The notes beneath the pieces are model-generated. The model had not been told where the DNA came from. It was given only the letters and a program-made list of their open reading frames with translations, and searched no databases. This document shows positions 32,398 through 42,720 of a DNA stretch of 64,000 bases, piece after piece. The first letter of the stretch is position 1. Every line of letters begins with the position of its first letter. The DNA lies in assembly GCF_036884655.1 (NCBI RefSeq), contig NC_088327.1, positions 18,252,001-18,316,000 on the forward strand, read 5' to 3'. Origin of the DNA: Musa acuminata AAA Group. Its lineage: Eukaryota; Streptophyta; Magnoliopsida; Zingiberales; Musaceae. The position numbers and the translations under genes are program-made.

Positions 32398-33729
32398 GTG
32401 GTATCAGAGCCAGGTTGTTCGTGCGAATGATTGATTTTGAACTGCGTGTGTTGTGTTTAGGAAGAATTTTGATGTCAAAATCGTTGACGCAAAAACAAGG
32501 AAGGGCAGTAACAGTTGTTGCCCTCGATCTACGTGCATGCAGCGCAACCGAAGGCAAGAAGCACAGGTGCTGTGTCTGCAGCAGCAGGCTGACGACCTGC
32601 TTGCAGTAGGCCTACGTTCGACGGGGCTGGTAGCCCACTGGTAGAGGCGCCTGCGGTGCCTGCCGCCGCTGTTCCCGCGGGCAAAACACCCGCCACAGGG
32701 GCAGCCACCCGATGGGACAGCATCGCCTGCGGAGGCAGCGGCACCCATAGGGGCGCCAGCCTGCAAGGGCAGCACCGCCTGCGGACGTTGCATGCCTATG
32801 ATTAAGTTGTAATCACATGAGGAGGCGCAGCGGGAGCATGGATGCGATAGCGGGACCCATGAGACGGACGATCGCGATGCATCAAGATGTCGACGGAACC
32901 GACGAGGACGAGATGGACGATCACAGGGCATGGAGATGCACCATTGCACACATAGATCTTGATGTGAGTGATTAGGCCTACTGGCTCAGGCCTAATCACA
33001 TTAGGTTGTGGTCCATGATCATCTAGTGTGATTGCTTATACACATACTAGATATGTATATATATTTGCATGCGATTTAGATATATATTAAATATGTATAT
33101 GTGTGACATGTCATATTAGGAGACCAAATCATAGAAACATCTCTCTCGATAATATTAAGTCGATAAACGTGAGGCAATTAGAGTGACCCACGTGGCCTTC
33201 CATCGTTATAAGTAGGAATCGATTCCCGGTGTAGGTTGAGTTGGTCGAGTCCCTCGAGACTCACCTATATCGTGATTCGCTATCTTGCTTACGACATAAA
33301 GATATCACCGGTGACCTGAGGGCATGGTATGCTTGGTCGAGTCCCTCGAGGGTATATCATCAAATCAGACTCATCTTGTAACGAAGGTGTTGACTTAACC
33401 GAGCATCATGGTTGGTCGAGTCCATCGAGACCATGGTGATTCGGAGGCCGAACAGGACAGGAATCACAAGGAGTTGTGATCGGTAAGAGTTGCCTACCTT
33501 TTAGGCTTAGTGTGATTGGTCGAGTCCCTTGAGGTTACACTAAGACGCTGATTGGATCCTGATCCCTACTAGAAGTCTGTCGGAGACTTCCGTTTCATGT
33601 GCTAAGGGTGTCGCGTGACTCGTTAGTAGAATAGTGGGAGCATATTAAGATAGAAATCCATATCTTGATAGTTTATTTCTTGCAAAATCTGCATGTTATT
33701 CATTTCTGCTACATCTTTATTTTCAGAAA
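32398..33729 (+). other. A untranslated leader with PBS and hairpins
   Basis: PBS TGGTATCAGAGCC at 32399-32411. A GC-rich part at about 32520-32790 lacks a long segment present in B (the B counterpart runs on to about 39405). A short (TA)n stretch lies near 33056, followed by a hairpin cluster at 33232-33590. The gag start position, ATG in B, is ATA here (33730-33732), so gag translation from the normal site is lost. Confidence 0.8.
33232..33590 (+). promoter_or_regulatory. Cluster of six potential RNA hairpins in the A leader
   Basis: Four cores TTGGTCGAGTCCCTCGAG (variants allowed) at 33241-33258, 33333-33350, 33412-33429 and 33516-33533. In copies 1, 2 and 4 the core forms TCGAG-TCC-CTCGA, with a T.G pair in copy 4; copy 3 has a changed loop. 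Each is enclosed by its own complementary lower stem: copy 2 pairs 33324-33332 with 33352-33360, copy 3 pairs 33404-33412 with 33430-33438, and copy 4 pairs 33506-33516 with 33534-33544, all 9-11 pairs with few G.U. Two further hairpins are ATCACAA-GGAG-TTGTGAT (33463-33480) and GAAGTCT-GTCGG-AGACTTC (33572-33590). The role is unknown. Confidence 0.7.
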
Positions 33730-33732
33730 ATA

Positions 33733-34560
33733 TCGCTTTCAAATCCCTTACATGGCATACTTGATGTCAACCGTCTCACTGGTCCAAATTATACGGATTG
33801 GCTCCGTAACTTGAGAATTGTTCTCACGATAGAGAAAATCGTATACGTCCTTGATACAGTAATGCCTACGCCCGAAGAAGGGGCAAGCGAGGATGAGATC
33901 ACTCGCTACGTGAAGTACATTGATGACTCCACTCTTGCTCAGTGTTATATGTTGGGCTCTATGACTCCTGAGTTACAGAGACAACATAAAAAGATGGATG
34001 CTAGATCCATTCTCTTACATGTCTGTAAATTGTTTGAGGAACAGGGAAGGACTCAGCGATATAAGATATCCAAGAGCCTCTTCCGCGCTAAGATGACTAA
34101 GGGGACACTAGTTCAGAACCATGTCCTAAAGATGATTGAGTGGATAGAAAAACTCACAAATCTAGGAATGGTCCTAAAGGATAACTTGTGTATAGACATT
34201 GTGCTTCAGTCCCTACCAGATTCTTTTTCACGGTTCATAATGAATTTTAATATGAACAAACTTAAGGTGACTCTCCCAGAGCTCCTCAATATGTTGAGGG
34301 AGGTAGAGAGTACTATTAAGAAAGAGAAGCCAGTTCTCTATACTGGTGAGACCAGAAAGAAAAGGAAAGCAGAAAGGTCCCTTAAGAAGGGAAAGGGCAA
34401 GGGCAGACCAGGTAAAGCAAAGGTAGCTAAGAAAGACCCAACAAAGGACAAAGGCCAGTGCTTCCACTGTGGCAAAGATGGGCACTGGAAGAGGAACTAC
34501 AAAGAGTACCTTGCAGAAAGGGCGAAACAAAAGCTTGATGAAGCTTCAGGTACATTCATG
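33733..34560 (+). pseudogene. A gag
   Basis: Copia capsid/nucleocapsid, open from 33811 within a longer frame that lost its ATG. Includes [13 protein letters not shown] upstream, then [52 protein letters not shown], a Lys-rich stretch and the knuckle [17 protein letters not shown], whose last Cys is Tyr. The frame runs straight into pre-integrase sequence after TFM at about 34560, because the protease is deleted. Confidence 0.9.
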
Positions 34561-35703
34561 AATGTAAGTGTGTCCAAGAGGAAACAAGATAAGATGAACA
34601 GTGCATACCTGTGGCATTGTAGTCTAGGTCACATCCATGAAAGAAGGATTCAAAAGTTGCTAAATGATGGATATCTAGATCCATTCAACTATGTGTCATA
34701 TGCAACTTGTGAGCCTTGCCTTCGTGGAAAACTGACCAACTCTCCATTTAGTGGAACTGGAGAGAGAGCCACTGAGCTGTTGGAACCCATACATAGTGAT
34801 GTATGTGGACCTATATCAACTCATGTCATTGGTGGTTACTCCTACTTCATTACATTTACTGATGATTTCTTAAGGTATGGATATGTGTACTTAATGAAGT
34901 ACAAGTCCGAGGCCTTTGAGAAATTTAGAGAGTATAAGAATGAGGTGGAGAACCAGACTGGAAAGAGTATCAAAACTCTTTGATCAGATCGAGGAGGTGA
35001 GTGCTTAAGTACGGAGTTTACTCAGTTCATCAAGGACCATGGGATATTATCCCAATGGACACCTCCTTATACACCTCAACTCAATGATGTCTCTGAAAGG
35101 AGAAATCGTACGTTATTAGACATGGTACGGTCCATAATGAGTTTCGCTGACCTACCCATCTCATTCTGGGGATATGCCCTAGAGACCGCAGCTTACCTTC
35201 TGAACAGAGTTCCAACTAAGTCGATAGTGTCTACACCATATGAGATATGGAAAGGGAAGAAGCCTGATCTTAAGGTTGTTAAGATTTGGGGCTGCCCTGC
35301 CCACGTTAAAAGACACAATCCCGATAAGTTAGAATTAATGACAGAGCGATGCAAATTTGTGGGATACCCCAAGGAAACTTGTGGGTATTATTTCTATCAT
35401 CTCGAGGACCAAAAGATCTTTGTAGCTAAGAGAGTAGTGTTCCTTAAGAAGGAACATATTCTTGGCAGAGATAGTGGGAGAATGATAGAGTTAAGCGAGG
35501 TTGGAGAACCAAGCTCAAGCACCACTCTACAGCCTGAGTCTGTTCAGGTACATAATACACAAGTTTCAACTTTACGCAGGTATGATAGAGTATCCCATCC
35601 TCTTGAGAGATATGTGGGACATATTAGAGGAGAAGATGTTGAGGATATTGATCCTCAAACCTACGAGGAGGCTATTATGAGTATAGACTCCGGGAAGTGG
35701 TAA
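34561..35703 (+). pseudogene. A pol: integrase and linker (protease deleted)
   Basis: Pre-integrase [14 protein letters not shown], zinc Cys pair CEPC, then integrase core with ITFTDDF (first Asp), SDRGGE just after a stop at 34981 (second Asp), and ERRNRTLLDMV (Glu present), AAYLLNRVPT, KIWGCPAHVKRHNPDKLE. The linker contains SEVGEPSSSTTLQ. Relative to B, a 394-bp piece that includes the protease has been lost between two TCATGA words. Frame stops at 34981 and 35701. Confidence 0.88.
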
Positions 35704-35709
35704 GAAGCC

Positions 35710-37056
35710 ATGAATTATGAGATGGACTCTATGTACTCCAACAAGGTTTGGAACCTAGTTGATGCGCCCGAAGGTATTGTACCCATCGGTTACAAGTGGA
35801 TCTTTAAGAAAAAGATCGAAGTAGATGGAAAGGTAGAGACCTATAAAGTATGGCTAGTGGCTAAGGGGTATCGTCAAAGGCTAGGTGTTGACTACGACGA
35901 AACCTTCTCACCCGTAGCAATGCTAAAATCCATCAGAATTCTATTGGCTATTGTAAGACACTATGAATATGAGATATAGCAGATGAATGTGAAAACTGCA
36001 TTCCTCAATGGGAACCTCGAGGAGGAGGTGTATATGATGCAACCTGAGGGATTCGTGTCCAATAACTGCCCAGATAAGGTGTGTAGGTTACTTAGATCCA
36101 TTTATGGACTAAAGCAAGCTTCCCGAAGTTAGAACATAAGATTTGATTAGGCAATTAGATCTTATTACTTCGTTAAGAATGAAGATGAGCCTTGTGTGTA
36201 CAAAAAGGTAAGTGGGAGCGCTATCACCTTTTTGGTGTTATATGTGGATGACATCCTGATCTTTGAAAATGACGTAGGAATGCTATCCATAGTAAAGGCT
36301 TGGTTATCTAGACACTTCTCCATGAAGGACTTAGGCGAAGCATCCTATATCTTGGGGATTAGAATCTATAGAGATAGATCCAAGAGGATGCTTGGCTTAT
36401 CACAGTCTAGGTACATAGAAACCATTGTCAAAAGGTTTGGCATGAAAAATTCCAAGAGAGATCTCATACCGATGAGACATGGGATATCGCTTTCTACGAG
36501 TATATCCCCAAAGACTCCAAAAGAAAGGGCGAACATGGATATGATACCTTATGCCTCAACAATAGGGTCTATCATGTATGACATGCTATGTACTAGGCCT
36601 GATATAGCGCATGCTCTGAGTGTCACGAGCAGGTATCAGGCGGATCTAGGCTTGGAGCACTGAAAAGCAGTAAAGTATATCCTTAAGTAATTGAGAAGGA
36701 CTAAGGATCTTTTACTAGTATAAGGAGATAATAGCCTTAAGGTTGAAGGCTACACAGACTCAAGTTTTCAGTCTGATGTCGATGATAGCAAGTCGAATTT
36801 AAGGTATGTGTACACCTTGAATGGAGGAGCAGTGTGCTGGAAGAGTTCCAAACAAGATACTACTGCTAACTCGATCACAGAGGTGGAGTACATTGCTGTA
36901 TCAGATGCAGCAAAGGAGGGAGTCTAGGTGAAGAAGTTCATCACAGATTTGGGAGTCGTGCCGAGTAGCGAGGAGCTGACTTCCTTATATTGCGAAAACT
37001 ATGGGGCGATTACTCAAATAAGGGAACCTGGGTCTCATCAGAAGTGTTCTGAGGAG
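35710..37056 (+). pseudogene. A pol: RT and RNase H, interrupted by B
   Basis: RT pieces: [36 protein letters not shown] (open to 35979), and 36196-36663 with FLVLYVDDILIF and SYILGIRIYRDRSKR. RNase H follows from about 36770 with stops (near 36720 and 36928) and YCENYGAITQ. It is cut at 37061, where B inserted; the last part is at 45726-45902. TSD gttcc at 37057-37061. Confidence 0.88.
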
Positions 37057-37061
37057 GTTCC

Positions 37062-38553
37062 TGCTAGTCATAGGTGCCCAGCAAGCCAATCACATGAGTG
37101 ATGGCACGTGTGACTTGATACAGAATCTTTTTGCTTATTATATTTTGGCGTATATCACTTTATAACTATTACATAAATGCATATATATTGTGATATCCTT
37201 GGATTTATGCAATGGGAATCGAATCATCATGAGATCACGATAATGAGATCGATTCACCTTTAAACACATATCCTAAATAATCCGGGTCATAGGTTAATCG
37301 AGAGGGACATCGTGATAACCGGACAGACTGGTGTGTTGTATACCCGTCCATATGATGGATGCAGCTGGTCTCATAGCTGCTCGAGTAGGGACACTAGGGA
37401 TACAGTACAGGTGCTCATTGGAGAATGAGTTCATTGATTGATCCGCTTACGGAATGCTGGATGGTTGATGATGCCTTATAGTCAGACAGCGATTTCGTAG
37501 TCCTAGTGGTATATCTGGTCCTTAGACTTGAGACACCAAAGATGTCCTGTATGAGTGCTCCACTCTTTGATGCCAGACTTATAGGTTTGGCTATCCCAGA
37601 TCTAGTACAACTGGTCATTGGGAGTGGTAGTCGACCTTACGAGGGCTATTGAGTGTCGATAGAGGATCATCCACTCTCGACGTCATGAGAGGAATATCTC
37701 ATATGTTCTCGCTCAAACAAATCCCTGGCAAAGGTCATTCGGGTTGAGAGAGAAAGAGTTCTCCGGGAGAATCCGATTAGAGCGAGACTCGAGTAGAAAC
37801 CGTATGGGTCTGACAACACCATGCTCGATATACTGTCTCTGGGATATTAGATTGATGAGGGACTATAGATACATGGTAACTGAGGACAGACAGGTCCAAT
37901 GGATTGGATTCCCCTGTATCGTCTGGGGACTACGGCGTAGTGGCCTAATACGTCCGTAGTCGATGAGTCGAGTGAATTATTACAGAGATAATAATTCACT
38001 GAGTTAGAAAGAGTTCTGACAGGTATGACTCACGGCCAGCTCAATATTGGGCCTAGAGGGTCACACACATATGGTAGGCATTGCGATGAGTCGAGGTTCG
38101 GATATGTGATATCCGACGGAGCCCTTGTCTTATTGGATGTAGATCCAATACCCACTAGGGGAGGACCCATTAGGGTTTGACAAGGGACCTCTATAAATAG
38201 GAGGGATTCATAGCCTCATGGGCTAGAGCCTTTGCTTGTCTCTCCTATTCTCCTCTCCCTCTCCACCTCAGAGCAGGCCTGGAGTTTTGAGGAGCGTCGT
38301 CGCAACCCTGCTGTGTGGATCACCGCTAGAGAGGAGGACGCTTAACCTCCTTCACCCTCTACTAAGGATCTGCAAGGAAACAGGGATATACGATCTCCCT
38401 AGGTAACACAATCTACTCTATACGTAGTTTTAAGTTTCGTGGATTTTGTGTACCCATCTTCGCACGATGACGAACATCTCTTTGGGAATCGAGGATTTTG
38501 TTTTTCTTGTTCTTCCGCTGCGCATATGATGTCGCCCCCAAGATTTCCCAACA
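37062..38553 (+). repeat. 5' LTR of B
   Basis: 1492 bp, TGCTAGTCATAGG to TTTCCCAACA, TATA box 38192-38199. The next base begins the PBS region. It is not shared between A and B: the TSD shows that it belongs to B. Confidence 0.94.
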
Positions 38554-39675
38554 GTGGTATCAGAGCCAGGTTGTTCGTGCGAATGATTGATTTTGAACTG
38601 CGTGTGTTGTGTTTAGGAAGAATTTTGACGTCAAAATTGTTGACGCAAAAACAAGGAAGGGCAGCAACAGTTGTTGCCCTCGATCTGCGTGCGTGTAGCG
38701 CAGCCGAAGGCGGGCAGCATAGGGGCTGCGTCTACAGCAGTCGGCCGGCGGCCTGCTTGCAACAGGCTTGCGTCCGGCGGGGCTGGCAGCCCGCGGGCAG
38801 AGGCGCCTGCGGCCGCTTCTCCCACGAGGTGAGGCGCCACAGGGCAGCGGCGCTTGCCGCCGCTGCTCCCGCGGGCGAAACTCCCCCACCCATAGGGGCG
38901 GCCGCCCGGCGGGACAGCACCGCCTGCGGGAGTTGCCCCACCAGCTGAACCGCCCGCGGGGGGCACCCACCTGCAGCGACAGCGCTGCCAACGGGCGTGC
39001 CACCTGCAGGCGAGGGCAGCGCCCTCGCCCCGCCGCACAGGCCGCCGCCAGCAGGGTGGCGACGGCGGCAGCAGTAAGAGGGAATTAGGGTTTGGGCAAA
39101 TGGATAGTTTTGCCCCTGTGAATTTGAGAAATTCCAGTTTCTGTCTTTTATCCAAATCACGAAAATACCCTTAGGAATAGAGAAATTCCCTACATGTCCC
39201 TGATTTCAAAAAATATTAATTAATTAAAAGGTTTAGTTGATTCTTATTTTTATTATTATCTAGTAGTCCTACATGACAATGATTATTTATACATGTGATG
39301 TATGATGTGTGGACTGATGATCATGGACCGTGTGATGTGTGTACTTGTGATTATTATTATTGAGGTCTGCGAGCCTCCATTATATTTCTCGTTTATTGTC
39401 GGGCCTGCGTGCCTATGATTAAATTGTAATCACATGAGGAGGCGCAGCGGGAGCGTGGATGCGATAGCGGGACCCACGAGACGGACGATCGCGATGCATC
39501 AAGATGCATCAAAATGTCGACGGAACCGACGAGGACGAGATGGACGATCATAAGGCATGGAGATGCACCGTTGCACACATAGATCTTGATGTGAGTGATT
39601 AGGCCTACTGGCTCGGGCCTAATCATATTAGATTGTGGTCCATGATCATCTGGTGTGATTGCTTATACACATACT

Positions 39676-39677
<2 letters not shown>

Positions 39678-39717
<40 letters not shown>
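39678..39717. repeat. (AT)n microsatellite in the B leader
   Basis: About 40 bp; the same place in A (near 33056) has only a short TA stretch. Confidence 0.9.
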
Positions 39718-39720
<3 letters not shown>

Positions 39721-39880
39721 CATGCGATGTAGATATATATTAAATAAGTATATGTGTGACGTCATATTAGGAGACCAAATCATAGAAACATCTCTCGATA
39801 ATATTAAGTTGGTAAACATGAGGCAATTAGATTGACCCACATGGCCTTCCATCGTTATAAGTAGGAACCGATTCCCGATG

Positions 39881-40240
39881 TATGTTGTGTTGGTCGAGAC
39901 CCTCGAGACTCACCTATATCGCGATTCGCTATCTTGCTTACGACATAGAGATGTCACCGGTGACTTGAGGGCATGGTATGCTTGGTCGAGTCCCTCGAGG
40001 GTATATCATCAAATCAGACTCATCTTGTAACGAAGGTGTTGACTTAACCGAGCATCATGGTTGTTCGAGTCCCTCGAGGCCATGGTGATTCGGAGGCCGA
40101 ACAGGACGGGAATCACAAGGAGTTGTGATCGGCAAGAGTTGCCTACCTTTTAGGCTTAGTGTGATTGGTCGAGTCCCTCGAGGTTACACTAAGACGCTGA
40201 TTGGATCCTGATCCCCACTAGAAGTCTGCCGGAGACTTCC
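39881..40240 (+). promoter_or_regulatory. Hairpin cluster in the B leader
   Basis: The same module as in A. Cores lie at 39890-39907, 39982-39999, 40061-40078 and 40165-40182, spaced 92, 79 and 104 bp, exactly as in A. Copy 3 reads TTGTTCGAGTCCCTCGAG. The two extra hairpins (ATCACAA/TTGTGAT and GAAGTCT/AGACTTC) are also present, the last with loop GCCGG. gag begins about 140 bp downstream. Confidence 0.7.
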
Positions 40241-40378
40241 GTTTCACGTGCTGAGGGTGTCGCGTGACTCGTTAGTAAAATAGTTAGAGCATATTAAGAT
40301 AGAAGTCCATATCTTGATAGTTTATTTCTTGCAAAATCTGCATGTTATTCATTTGTGCTGCATCTTTATTTTCAGAAA

Positions 40379-41200
40379 ATGTCGCTTTCAAATCCCTTAT
40401 GTGGCATACTTGATGTCAACCGCCTCACTGGTCCAAAGTATACGGATTGGCTCCGTAACTTGAGAATTGTTCTCACAGTGGAGAAAATCGTGTATGTCCT
40501 TGATACAGAGATGCCTATGCCCGAAGAAGGGGCAAACAAGGATGAGATCGCTTGCTACGTGAAGTACATTGATGACTCCACTCTTGCTCAGTGCTATATG
40601 TTGGGCTCTATGACTCCTGAGTTACAAAGACAACATGAAAAGATGGATGCCAGATCCATTCTCCTACATGTCCGCAAATTGTTTGAGGAACAGGGAAGGA
40701 CTCAACGATATGAGATATCCAAGAGCCTCTTCCGCGCTAGGATGACTAAGGGGACACCGGTTCAGAACCATGTCCTAAAGATGATTGAGTGGATAGAGAA
40801 ACTCACAAGTCTAGGAATGGTCCTAGAGGATAACTTGTGTGTGGACATTGTGCTTCAGTCCCTACCAGATTCTTTTTCACAATTCATAATGAATTTTAAT
40901 ATGAACAAGCTTGAGGTGACTCTCCCAGAGCTCCTCAATATGTTGAGGGAGGCAGAGAGTACTATTAAGAAAGAGAAGCCAGTTCTCTACACTAGTGAGA
41001 CCAAAAAGAAAAGGAAAGCAGAAAGGTCCCTTAAGAAGGGAAAAGGCAAGGGCAAACCAGGTAAAGCATAGGTTGCTAAGAAAGACCCAGCAAAGGACAA
41101 AGGCCAGTGCTTCCACTGTGGTAAAGATGGGCACTGGAAGAGAAACTGCAAAGAGTACCTTGCAGAAAAGGCGAAACAAAAGCTTGATGAAGCTTCAGGT
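40379..41200 (+). pseudogene. B gag
   Basis: Start chosen at the ATG 40379 ([16 protein letters not shown]), because the matching position in A begins the same protein; an in-frame ATG at 40355 is possible. Capsid motifs: [73 protein letters not shown] stop occurs at 41069-41071, within GKPGKA*. The knuckle [17 protein letters not shown] (41109-41159, complete CCHC) follows in the same frame. Lys-rich before the knuckle. Confidence 0.9.
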
Positions 41201-41737
41201 ACATTCATGATCAGTCTCCATTTGTCAGACTCTTATGATAACACTTGGGTATTAGATACCGGCAGTGCTTATCATATATACAATTCATTGCAGGTTCTGG
41301 CAAGGCCTAGGAGACAAGAGAGAGGCAAGATGGACCTCAAGGTAATGGAGCAAAAGTTACTGTAGTAGCTGTTGGCGAGGTCGCCCTACATCTGCCTAGT
41401 GGAGCTTTTATTGCATTAGATGCATGTTATTTTGTTCCTTCTATTATCAAAAACATTATCTCCTTTTCATGTTTAACAGTTAGTGGATATAAATTTGTTT
41501 TTGAGAACAATGGTTGTTTGATATTATTAGATGATAAGATCATCATGAAAGGAACATTGCATAAAGGTTTATTTATGTTAGACACACTACTCCACATATC
41601 ATGAATGTAAATGTGTCCAAAAGGAAACGAGATGAGTTGAACAGTGCATACCTATGGCATTGTAGGCTAGGTCACATCCATGAAAGAAGGATTCAAAAGT
41701 TACTAAAAGATGGATATCTAGATTCATTCATGGAAAA
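41201..41737 (+). pseudogene. B protease and pre-integrase
   Basis: The protease active-site region reads WVLDTGSAYHI near 41250-41280 (DTG intact). Further on are frame stops (for example 41364-41369) and a decayed body. Pre-integrase [16 protein letters not shown] is at about 41655-41700. A short loss around 41730 removes the Cys pair (CEPC) that A still has. Confidence 0.8.
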
Positions 41738-42720
41738 TTGACCAAATCTCCATTTAGTGGAACTGGAGAGAGAGCCATTGAGTTGTTGGAACTCATATAT
41801 AGTGATGTATATGGACCCATGTCAACTCATGCCATTGGAGGTTACTCCTACTTCATTACATTTACTAATGATTTCTCAAGGTATGTGTACTTAATGAAGT
41901 ACAAGTCCGAGGCCTTCGAGAAATTTAGAGAGTATAAGAGTGAGGTGGAGAACCAGACTGGAAAGAGTATCAAAACTCTTCAATCAGATCGAGGAGGTGA
42001 GTACTTAAGTACAGAGTTTACTCAATTCCTCAAGAACCATGGGATATTATCCCAATGGACACCTCCTTATACATCTCAGCTCAATGGTCTCTCTGAAAGG
42101 AGAAATCATACGTTATTAGATATGGTATAGTCCATGATAAGTTTCGCTGACCTACCCATCGCATTCTGGGGATATGCCCTAGAAACCGCAGCTTACCTTC
42201 TGAACAGAGTTTCAACTAAGTCGGTAGTGTCTACACTATATGAGATATGGAAATGGAAGAAGCCTGATCTTAAGATTGTTAAGATTTGGGGCTGCCCTGC
42301 CCATGTTAAAAGACACAACCCCGATAAGTTAGAATCAAGGACAGAGTGATGCAAATTTGTGGGATACCCCAAGGAAACTTGTGGGTATTATTTCTATCAT
42401 CTCGAGGACCAAAAGGTCTTTATAGCTAAGAGAGCAGTGTTCCTTGAGAAGGAACACATTCTTGGCGAAGACAGTGGGAGAATGATAGAGTTAAGCGAGG
42501 TTGGAGAACCAAGCTCAAGCACCACTCTACAGCCCGAGTCTGTTCAGGTACCTAATACACAAGTTTCAACTTTACGCAGGTCTGATAGAGTATCCCATCC
42601 TCCTGAGAGAAATGTGAGACATTTTAGAGGAGAGGATGCTGAGGATATTGATCCTCAGACCTACGAGGAGGCTATTATGAGTATAGAGTCTAGGAAGTGG
42701 CAAGAAGTCATGAATTCTGA
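41738..42720 (+). pseudogene. B integrase and linker
   Basis: Open at 41738-42130, 42134-42349 and from 42359. First Asp in ITFTNDF (the DD of the family is partly changed to ND), second in SDRGGEYLS, Glu in LSERRNHTLLDMV. It continues with AAYLLNRVSTKS and KIWGCPAHVKRHNPDKLE. Stops at 42128 and 42347 break the frame. The linker reads EVGEPSSSTTLQPESVQ. Confidence 0.88.

Larger units (their letters stand above)
38554..40378 (+). other. B untranslated leader
   Basis: PBS TGGTATCAGAGCC at 38555-38567. A GC- and CpG-rich block at about 38690-39080 stands out sharply from the AT-rich surroundings and reads open in several frames on both strands, but shows no protein family. Then an AT-rich part with (AT)n at 39678-39717, and the hairpin cluster at 39881-40240. 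gag starts at 40379. Confidence 0.8.

Noticed and set aside
33241..33533. A string of tRNA genes or a CRISPR-like array, because of four spaced repeats with tRNA T-arm resemblance
   Set aside because: Only the T-arm-like core is present, no acceptor, D or anticodon arms; spacers differ in length and pair with themselves; plant nuclear DNA. RNA hairpins in a leader fit better.
37062..38553. A shared middle LTR joining two tandem elements by unequal recombination
   Set aside because: The TSD gttcc/gttct and the continuation of the A RNase H at 45726 show that B is a simple insertion with its own two LTRs.
38439..39160. Long overlapping open frames on both strands (up to 174 residues) as a possible captured gene
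   Set aside because: They result from GC-rich composition with few stops; the frames overlap on both strands, differ in A, and sit between PBS and gag. Kept only as a composition finding.
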